Source: Propionibacteriaceae bacterium
Lineage (GTDB): Bacteria; Actinomycetota; Actinomycetes; Propionibacteriales; Propionibacteriaceae
Reading direction: 5' to 3'
NCBI GenBank assembly: GCA_031254155.1
Contig: JAIRVA010000219.1
Coordinates: forward strand, 1-5,745
Length of the DNA: 5,745 bases
The notes beneath the pieces are model-generated. The model was not told where the DNA came from and made no database searches. It saw nothing but the letters and a program-made list of their open reading frames with translations. Below are positions 1-4,548 of the stretch, piece by piece. The position numbers and the translations under genes were made by a program. Position 1 is the stretch's first letter; each line of letters begins with the position of its first letter.

Positions 1-396
1 CGCGTTGGAGGAATCGGTCGAGTCGGGCAGGTAGTCGGACTCGGAGGTGTGGTCGTGGATGGGGCCCGAGTAGTCGACGCCGCCGGTGATCGCGCGGGCG
101 TAGGGGTCGAGCAGCAGGCGGGCCGGGTTGAACCGCTGGCCCGACTTCGGTTCCCACAGGCCGTGGACGCGGAAGCCGTACAACTGGCCGGCTCTGACCC
201 CGGGTACCTGGACCGTCCAGACTCCGCCGTCGCCGAGCGTGAGGTCGCAGTTGGACTGCTCATGCTCGCGGCTGAGCAGGGCCAGCTCGACGCGGGTCGC
301 GCGGGGCGCCCAGAGCGCGAAGGTGGTACCGTCGGCGTCGACCGTCGCCCCCAGGCGGACGGCGTCGTCAGGGCAAGGCAGATGAGGCTGGGTCAT
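1..396 (-). CDS. glgX: Glycogen debranching enzyme GlgX, N-terminal part (cut by window edge)
   Basis: Translating the minus strand from the ATG at 396-394 gives 132 open residues up to the window edge, beginning MTQPHLPCPDDAVRLGATVD. Seen: an N-terminal CBM48/E-set (isoamylase N-terminal) domain with FALWAPRATRVELALL at about residues 27-42. It is followed by the GlgX/isoamylase signature YGFRVHGLWEP and RFNPARLLLDPYARAITGG at about residues 73-107. Known for the family: GlgX is a cytoplasmic GH13 enzyme that cleaves alpha-1,6 branches of phosphorylase-trimmed glycogen. The catalytic barrel would lie beyond the window, so activity cannot be judged here. The start is supported by AAGGA four bases upstream and by the N-terminus matching the usual beginning of this domain. 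The gene is divergent from ligA. An archaeal-type TreX or another isoamylase-like debranching enzyme is the main alternative. Confidence 0.88.
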   Translation of the reverse strand, partial: MTQPHLPCPDDAVRLGATVDADGTTFALWAPRATRVELALLSREHEQSNCDLTLGDGGVWTVQVPGVRAGQLYGFRVHGLWEPKSGQRFNPARLLLDPYARAITGGVDYSGPIHDHTSESDYLPDSTDSSNA

Positions 397-400
397 AACA

Positions 401-405
401 TCCTT
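401..405 (-). promoter_or_regulatory. Ribosome binding site of glgX
   Basis: On the minus strand AAGGA lies four bases before the ATG at 396-394. It fixes the glgX start and shows that this gene has a leadered transcript, unlike ligA on the other side of the same spacer. Confidence 0.6.
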
Positions 406-438
406 ACGGTAGGTCTGGCTGCGGGTATACCGGAGTCC

Positions 439-444
439 ACCTTA
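439..444 (-). promoter_or_regulatory. Possible -10 box of glgX
   Basis: TAAGGT on the minus strand fits the actinobacterial TANNNT pattern and would give a leader of roughly 35 bases before the glgX ATG. I see no good -35 hexamer at the usual distance. GGTATACC at 425-432, nearer the gene, is a competing candidate. This is inference from pattern only. Confidence 0.3.
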
Positions 445-484
445 GCGCCTTCCCCCCGCAAACCGGGAGCCGTCCCGCGTGGTG

Positions 485-498
485 CCGGGCGCGCCCGG
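485..498. repeat. Perfect 14-bp palindrome in the glgX-ligA spacer
   Basis: CCGGGCGCGCCCGG is its own reverse complement. It lies 26 bases before the ligA ATG, over the place where a -35 element for the TAAATT box at 512 would be expected. A smaller hairpin precedes it: CGGGA at 464-468 and TCCCG at 473-477, with a four-base loop. The palindrome could be an operator or an RNA hairpin, or simply a chance product of GC-rich DNA. Nothing else in the 397-524 spacer looks like a gene. Confidence 0.35.
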
Positions 499-511
499 TT
501 GTCGGACAGGG

Positions 512-524
512 TAAATTGGCGGGC
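512..524 (+). promoter_or_regulatory. Leaderless promoter of ligA (-10 box and spacer to the ATG)
   Basis: TAAATT at 512-517 is followed by GGCGGGC and then ATG at 525. A -10 box seven bases before the ATG puts the transcription start at or next to the start codon, the arrangement known for leaderless actinobacterial mRNAs. No purine-rich ribosome binding site stands at a proper distance from the ATG. The same TGGCGGG string and geometry recur before the small gene at 2698. No clear -35 is seen. Confidence 0.55.
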
Positions 525-2588
525 ATGGAACCTCGCGAACGTCACCAGGACCTGTGCTCACTTCTCACCCAGTACCGGTGGGAGTATTACGTCCTCGACG
601 CCCCCAGTGTGCCCGACGCGGACTTCGACCGGCTCATGCGGGAGCTGGAAGCGATTGAGCGGGACCACCCCGAGTGGGTGACGCCGGAGTCACCCACGCA
701 GCAGGTCGGCCCGCCCGCCGATCTGAGCTTCACCCCGGTCACCCACCCGTCGCCGATGCTGAGCCTCGACAACGCCTTCAGTACGGACGAGGTCCGGGCG
801 TGGCACGACCGTGTGGTGTCACTGGCGGGGGAGGCGGCGCTCGCTGACTCCGGGTACATGTGCGAGATGAAGATCGACGGGCTCGCGGTCGACCTGGTGT
901 ACGTCGACGGGGTCCTCACCCGGGCGGCCACCCGCGGCGACGGCCGCGTCGGGGAGGACGTGACGGCCAACGTCCGGACCATCGGGTGCATCCCGTACCG
1001 TCTGACCGGGGCGGGGCCGGGGTTGCTGGAGGTCCGCGGCGAGGTCTTCCTGCCGCTGGCCGGTTTTGCCGAACTCAACGAGGCGTTGGAGGAGGACGGG
1101 AAGAAACCCTTCGCCAATCCCCGGAACGCTGCCGCCGGGTCGCTGCGGCTCAAGGACCCCAAGGTGACCGCCGCCCGGCCCCTCGCTTTCCTCTGCCACG
1201 GGATCGGACTCACGGAGACCCCGTTGGCGAGTCTGTCGGAAGCGTACGAGCGGCTCTCCGCGTGGGGCCTGCCGACGTCGGACCGGGCGACGAAGCTGGG
1301 AACCCTCGCGGAAGTCATGGCGTACATCGACGCGCTGGGCGAGGCCCGGTACGGCCTCACCCACGAGATCGACGGGGCGGTGGCCAAGGTGGACGACGTG
1401 GGCCTGCAGCGGGGGCTAGGCGCGACGGTCCGGGCGCCGCGCTGGGCCATCGCCTACAAGTTCCCACCGGTCGAGGTCACGACCACCCTGCTCGACATCC
1501 GGGTCGGCGTGGGCCGGACGGGCCGCGTGACGCCGTACGCCGTCATGACGCCGGTCAAGGTCGCGGGGTCGACCGTCGAGCAGGCGACGTTGCACAACGC
1601 CTCTGAGGTCCGCCGCAAGGGCGTCCTGATCGGCGACACCGTCATCCTGCGGAAGGCCGGGGACGTCATCCCGGAGGTGCTGGGTCCGGTCCTGGAGGCC
1701 AGGACCGGGTCGGAGCGGGCCTTCGAGATGCCGGTGACGTGCCCGGAGTGCGGCGCGGAGCTGGGCCCTGAGAAGGTGGGCGACGCGGATCTGCGCTGCC
1801 CGAACACCCGCTCCTGCCCTGCTCAGTTGCGCGAGCGGCTCATCCACCTGGGCTCCCGGACCGGGCTCGATATCGAGGGGCTGGGCGAGAAGGCCGTCGA
1901 CGCGATCCTCGCCGAGCACCTAGTCACCGACGAGGGCGACATCTTCGGCCTGACGGCTGCGGGGCTCATTCGGTGCCCGCTGTTCCAGCGGGACGAAAAG
2001 GGCGAGCGGGCGTTGTCCAAGATCGGTGAGAAGCTGCTGGACCAGCTGGAGGCGGCGAAGACGAAGCCGTTCGACCGCTACCTGGTCGCACTCTCCATCC
2101 GCCACATCGGCAAGGGGGTGGCCCCGGTCATCGCGGCGCGGTACCCGACGATTGAGGAGCTGGCCGCCGCTTCCGAGGCGGATTTGAGCCAGATCGAGGG
2201 CGTGGGCCCGACCCTGGCGGCGGCGGTCACGGACTGGTTCACGGTTGACTGGCACGCCCAGATCGTCGGGAAATGGCGGGCCGCCGGGGCGATGAGCCCG
2301 GCCACTGTGGCGGAGACCCTGCCGCCAACGTTGGCCGGGCTGACGGTCGTGGTGACGGGGACGGTACCGGGCTACTCCCGTGACGGGGCCACCGAGGCGG
2401 TGGTGGCCAGAGGCGGCAAGGCGACGGGTTCGGTGTCCAAGTCGACCAGCGTCGTGGTGGCTGGGGAGGGGGCCGGCTCCAAGTTGGTGAAGGCCCAGTC
2501 CCTCGGGGTGCCGGTCATCGACGCCACCCAGTTCGCCCAGTTCCTGGAGCGGGGGTTGGACGGGCTCGCCCGACCCGAAATGTCATAA
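525..2588 (+). CDS. ligA: NAD+-dependent DNA ligase LigA
   Basis: This complete 687-residue protein has the usual length and domain order of bacterial LigA, the cytoplasmic ligase that seals nicks in replication and repair using NAD+. Visible in order: the NMN-binding Ia domain with WEYYVLDAP (19-27) and DADFDRLMREL (31-41); the adenylation domain with catalytic K116 in EMKIDG; TRGDGRVGEDVT (136-147); VRGEVFLP (170-177); NPRNAAAGSLR (198-208); HEIDGAVAKV (280-289) and WAIAYKFPP (307-315); an OB-fold with VGRTGRVTPYAVMTPV (329-344); a zinc finger with C406, C409, C425 and C431; helix-hairpin-helix repeats over about 440-590; and a C-terminal BRCT domain (about 602-680). All key residues are intact. 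ATG 525 is preferred over the in-frame TTG at 516 because the TTG overlaps the -10 box. The gatCAB genes, which often follow ligA in actinobacteria, are absent here. Confidence 0.97.
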   Translation: MEPRERHQDLCSLLTQYRWEYYVLDAPSVPDADFDRLMRELEAIERDHPEWVTPESPTQQVGPPADLSFTPVTHPSPMLSLDNAFSTDEVRAWHDRVVSLAGEAALADSGYMCEMKIDGLAVDLVYVDGVLTRAATRGDGRVGEDVTANVRTIGCIPYRLTGAGPGLLEVRGEVFLPLAGFAELNEALEEDGKKPFANPRNAAAGSLRLKDPKVTAARPLAFLCHGIGLTETPLASLSEAYERLSAWGLPTSDRATKLGTLAEVMAYIDALGEARYGLTHEIDGAVAKVDDVGLQRGLGATVRAPRWAIAYKFPPVEVTTTLLDIRVGVGRTGRVTPYAVMTPVKVAGSTVEQATLHNASEVRRKGVLIGDTVILRKAGDVIPEVLGPVLEARTGSERAFEMPVTCPECGAELGPEKVGDADLRCPNTRSCPAQLRERLIHLGSRTGLDIEGLGEKAVDAILAEHLVTDEGDIFGLTAAGLIRCPLFQRDEKGERALSKIGEKLLDQLEAAKTKPFDRYLVALSIRHIGKGVAPVIAARYPTIEELAAASEADLSQIEGVGPTLAAAVTDWFTVDWHAQIVGKWRAAGAMSPATVAETLPPTLAGLTVVVTGTVPGYSRDGATEAVVARGGKATGSVSKSTSVVVAGEGAGSKLVKAQSLGVPVIDATQFAQFLERGLDGLARPEMS

Positions 2589-2615
2589 TGTCCGTTCACA
2601 TGTTCGAATGATGGG

Positions 2616-2650
2616 AAATGTACAGTTTTGGGGCTGCCGACTGTACATTT
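2616..2650. repeat. Perfect 10-bp inverted repeat with a 15-base spacer
   Basis: AAATGTACAG (2616-2625) is matched exactly by CTGTACATTT (2641-2650). Each arm contains the palindrome TGTACA, and the two copies are 23 bp apart, about two helical turns. The element is AT-richer than everything around it. It begins 28 bases after the ligA stop and ends 48 bases before the start codon (and presumed transcription start) of the small membrane protein gene. It could be a dimer-of-dimers operator or activator site for that gene, or an RNA hairpin after ligA. It does not look like a classic intrinsic terminator, because the stem is AT-rich and only three Ts follow. Confidence 0.6.
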
Positions 2651-2685
2651 GCCGCCACTCGAGCGGCCATCAACCGGACGGACGG

Positions 2686-2697
2686 TACACTGGCGGG
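2686..2697 (+). promoter_or_regulatory. Leaderless promoter of the small membrane protein gene
   Basis: TACACT at 2686-2691 is followed by GGCGGG and then ATG at 2698. This is the TANNNT box placed six bases before a start codon that marks leaderless transcripts. It shares the string TGGCGGG with the ligA promoter at 517-523. No ribosome binding site or clear -35 is visible. Confidence 0.55.
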
Positions 2698-2907
2698 ATG
2701 CGTGTTTTCACGAATCTCGATCTGAACGGTACTGCCCCGCTTCGGACTCAGCCGGAGTTGGGAGAGTGGGCGGCCCGGGGCGTGGTACCCACCCGGCGCA
2801 AGCGCCGGGCCCGGTGGCTCTGGGTGATCGGCTTCGTCCTCATCATCGTGGTGCTGTTCCTCTTCGGCCACTGGGTGTACGGCATCGTCATGGGATCCGG
2901 CGGGTAA
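2698..2907 (+). CDS. Small single-span membrane protein, unknown function
   Basis: The predicted protein has 69 residues and I do not recognise its family. The first 32 residues are polar (MRVFTNLDLNGTAPLRTQPE onward). A strongly basic stretch RRKRRAR (33-39) follows, then one hydrophobic segment WLWVIGFVLIIVVLFLFGHW (40-59), and a short tail ending GSGG. By the positive-inside rule the N-terminus should be cytoplasmic and the tail outside, which is inference. There is no signal-peptidase site or lipobox cysteine. The reading frame also opens at 2608, but ATG 2698 is chosen because a -10 box abuts it and a longer form would be translated from the inverted repeat. Codon use (G/C third positions, mostly) resembles the neighbours. 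The gene lies 109 bases after ligA, with its own promoter, and converges on gdhA. Confidence 0.68.
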   Translation: MRVFTNLDLNGTAPLRTQPELGEWAARGVVPTRRKRRARWLWVIGFVLIIVVLFLFGHWVYGIVMGSGG

Positions 2908-2947
2908 CCCCGGCCGGCGTGCCGACCCCAGATGGATGCTCCGTACT

Positions 2948-3009
2948 GACACAGTTTCGCACTTCTGGCCATTCGCGGTGCGCACACCAAACCGGTGCGA
3001 GTCCGTGTC
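2948..3009. repeat. REP-like imperfect palindrome, unit 1
   Basis: This 62-base element starts GACACAGTTTCGCAC (2948-2962) and ends GGTGCGAGTCCGTGTC (2994-3009). The reverse complement of the end matches the start at 12 of the first 15 positions, so it can fold into a long imperfect hairpin. A small inner stem, GGTG/CACC, lies at 2977-2988. It is the first of two related units in the 219-base convergent spacer 2908-3126, which contains no convincing gene. Confidence 0.5.
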
Positions 3010-3030
3010 GCGAAAAACCGGGGCGGGAGC

Positions 3031-3097
3031 GACATAGTTTCACACCCGTGGGTGTCGGCGGGCCAACCCCAGGCGGGTGCGAAACCGTGCCCGTGTC
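3031..3097. repeat. REP-like imperfect palindrome, unit 2
   Basis: This 67-base element starts GACATAGTTTCACAC (3031-3045), matching unit 1 at 13 of 15 positions, and also ends in CCGTGTC. GTTTCACACCC (3037-3047) is complementary to GGGTGCGAAAC (3075-3085) except at one position. A tight inner alternative hairpin, ACACCC-GT-GGGTGT, lies at 3042-3055. Two tandem copies of a palindrome between convergent genes is the usual setting of REP/BIME-type intergenic repeats. A bidirectional terminator role is possible, but no T-tract follows on either strand. Confidence 0.5.
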
Positions 3098-3112
3098 CAG
3101 GCGCAGATGTGA

Positions 3113-3125
3113 CGGGGTAGCCCCG
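3113..3125 (-). terminator. Possible hairpin at the end of gdhA
   Basis: CGGGG (3113-3117) and CCCCG (3121-3125) form a five-base-pair stem around TAG, beginning one base past the gdhA stop codon. There is no U-tract, so an ordinary intrinsic terminator is not shown. It may act with the palindromes beyond it, or only protect the 3' end. Confidence 0.35.
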
Positions 3126-3126
3126 G

Positions 3127-4470
3127 TTACAGCACGCCCTGGTCGATCATGGCGCCCGCCACGCGCTCGAAGCCGGCGATGTTGGCCCCGGTGACCAGGT
3201 CTTGGCCCAAGCCGTACCGCTCCGCCGTCGCCAGCGAGTTGTTGACGATGCCGACCATGATCGACTTGAGCTTCGCGTCAACCTGGTCGAAGGTCCAGGC
3301 CAGGCGCTGGGAGTCCTGGGCCATCTCCAGCCCGCTCACCGCAACGCCGCCGGCGTTGGACGCCTTGCCGGGCCCGAAGATGACTCCGTGCGCGCGGAAG
3401 GCCTCAATGGCCGCCGGGGTGGAGGGCATGTTGGCCCCCTCGGCCACCATCGTGACCCCCGACGCGATGAGGCGCATCGCAGCGTCCTCGTCAAGCTCGT
3501 TCTGGGTGGCGCAGGGCAGGGCGATGTCACACGGGACGTCCCACACCCGCTCGCCCGCGCGGTACGTGGCGCCCGGACGCGCGTCAGCGTACTCGGAAAT
3601 CCGGGCCCGCCGGCGCAGCTTGATGTCCTTGACGAGGTCCAAATCGATGCCGGCCGGATCATAGACGGACCCGCCCGAGTCGGACATTGTCACGACCTTG
3701 CCGCCCAGCTGGGCGGCCTTTTCCGCCGCGAAGATCGCCACGTTGCCGCTGCCGGACACGACAACGGTCTTGCCCTCGAAGCTGTCGTTTTTGAGGAGGC
3801 GCAGTACCTCCTGGGTGTAGTAGCCGAGCCCGTACCCCGTCGCCTCGGTCCGCGCGAGGCTGCCGCCGAAGTCCAAACCCTTGCCGGTGAAGACGCCGGT
3901 GAAATCGTTGGCGAGGCGCCGGTACTGTCCGAACAGGTACCCGACCTCGCGGCCGCCCACGCCGATGTCGCCGGCGGGCACATCGGTGTCGGGGCCGATG
4001 TGGCGGAACAACTCGCTCATGAACGCCTGGCAGAAGCGCATGACCTCGCCCTCGGATTTGCCGTGGGGGTCAAAGTCGCTACCGCCCTTGCCGCCGCCCA
4101 TCCACAGCCCGGTGAGCGCGTTCTTGAAGACCTGCTCGAAGCCCAGGAACTTGAGGATGCTCGCATTGACCGAGGAGTGGAACCGCAGCCCGCCCTTGTA
4201 CGGGCCGATGGCGCTGTTGAACTCGAACCGGTACCCCCGGTTGACGTGGACCATGCCGGCGTCGTCCGTCCAGGCGACGCGGAACTTGAGCTGGCGGTCC
4301 GGCTCGACGATGCGCTCCAGGATGGCGTACTGCTCGTACACCGGGTTGGCCTCCACCACCGGTTCGATACTGAGCAGGACCTCCCGGACGGCCTGTAGGA
4401 ACTCGGGCTCCCAGGGCGTGCGCGCCTCAGTCTCACTAAACACTCTCTCGGCATACTTTGTCGTAAACAT
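3127..4470 (-). CDS. gdhA: NADP-type glutamate dehydrogenase
   Basis: This complete 447-residue protein has the length of the hexameric class I enzymes such as E. coli GdhA (EC 1.4.1.4). These catalyse reductive amination of 2-oxoglutarate with NH4+ and NADPH in the cytoplasm, the main low-affinity ammonia assimilation route. Visible: substrate-domain signature GPYKGGLRFHSSVN (89-102) with K92; the Glu/Leu/Phe/Val dehydrogenase signature LWMGGGKGGSDFDP (122-135) with catalytic K128; PAGDIGVGGREVGYL (165-179) with D168; the Rossmann motif VVVSGSGNVAIFAAEKA (236-252); and GPGKASNAGGVAVSGLEMAQ (366-385). NADP preference is inferred from overall likeness to the class I family. The start is ATG 4470-4468, since GAAGGAGA precedes it correctly. 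The in-frame ATG at 4497, nine codons upstream, lacks such a site and overlaps a likely -10 box. The gene appears monocistronic, 78 bases after the MATE gene on the same strand. Confidence 0.97.
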   Translation of the reverse strand: MFTTKYAERVFSETEARTPWEPEFLQAVREVLLSIEPVVEANPVYEQYAILERIVEPDRQLKFRVAWTDDAGMVHVNRGYRFEFNSAIGPYKGGLRFHSSVNASILKFLGFEQVFKNALTGLWMGGGKGGSDFDPHGKSEGEVMRFCQAFMSELFRHIGPDTDVPAGDIGVGGREVGYLFGQYRRLANDFTGVFTGKGLDFGGSLARTEATGYGLGYYTQEVLRLLKNDSFEGKTVVVSGSGNVAIFAAEKAAQLGGKVVTMSDSGGSVYDPAGIDLDLVKDIKLRRRARISEYADARPGATYRAGERVWDVPCDIALPCATQNELDEDAAMRLIASGVTMVAEGANMPSTPAAIEAFRAHGVIFGPGKASNAGGVAVSGLEMAQDSQRLAWTFDQVDAKLKSIMVGIVNNSLATAERYGLGQDLVTGANIAGFERVAGAMIDQGVL

Positions 4471-4474
4471 AGGG

Positions 4475-4482
4475 TCTCCTTC
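4475..4482 (-). promoter_or_regulatory. Strong ribosome binding site deciding the gdhA start
   Basis: GAAGGAGA on the minus strand is close to the perfect anti-16S complement. It ends four bases before ATG 4470-4468 and selects that start over the upstream in-frame ATG at 4497. Confidence 0.85.
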
Positions 4483-4492
4483 GTCAATTTTC

Positions 4493-4498
4493 AGCATA
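4493..4498 (-). promoter_or_regulatory. Possible -10 box of gdhA
   Basis: TATGCT on the minus strand fits TANNNT and would start transcription just before the ribosome binding site, giving a leader of about 15-20 bases. TTGACC hexamers stand at 4526-4531 and 4506-4511 on the minus strand, but neither is at the standard 16-18 base distance from this box. The -35 is therefore unresolved. Confidence 0.4.
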
Positions 4499-4529
4499 CG
4501 TCGTCGGTCAACCCCGGCTGGAGAGGGTC

Positions 4530-4547
4530 AAAATCCGGACCGTCCGG
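4530..4547 (-). terminator. Short intrinsic-terminator-like hairpin after the MATE gene
   Basis: On the minus strand CCGGA (4547-4543), loop CGG and TCCGG (4539-4535) form a five-base-pair GC-rich stem. A and TTTT (4533-4530) follow. It begins one base past the MATE stop codon and lies upstream of the gdhA promoter region, consistent with separating the two transcription units. The stem is short, so it may be weak. Confidence 0.5.
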
Positions 4548-4548
4548 C

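Noticed and set aside
49..681. A 210-residue plus-strand open frame running across the glgX start and into ligA
   Set aside because: It is antisense to clear GlgX sequence and overlaps LigA in another frame. The product is low-complexity and typical of GC-rich shadow frames.
2592..2607. A possible LexA (SOS) box just after ligA
   Set aside because: The right half GTTCGA fits the actinobacterial TCGAAC-N4-GTTCGA pattern, but the left half CCGTTC matches only three of six bases, so it is too weak to claim.
2608..2697. An upstream in-frame extension of the small membrane protein (start at 2608 or 2611)
   Set aside because: It has no ribosome binding site, would run through the inverted repeat and the -10 box, and adds 30 residues of no recognisable character.
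2908..3126. A CRISPR array or transposon end in the spacer with repeated motifs
   Set aside because: There are only two diverged units of unequal length with no regular spacers, no transposase frame and no terminal inverted repeats of an insertion sequence.
2628..3194. A 188-residue plus-strand open frame over the small gene, the palindromic spacer and the end of gdhA
   Set aside because: Its product is rich in R, P and G and resembles no family. It crosses repeats and an antisense gene, and has no promoter or ribosome binding site.
3202..4398. A long 398-residue plus-strand open frame opposite gdhA
   Set aside because: It is the antisense shadow of the unmistakable glutamate dehydrogenase frame, and its composition follows from the codon bias of the other strand.
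4471..4497. GdhA starting at the ATG at 4497, nine codons upstream
   Set aside because: That ATG lies inside a likely -10 box and has no ribosome binding site, whereas ATG 4470 has GAAGGAGA and matches the usual N-terminal length.
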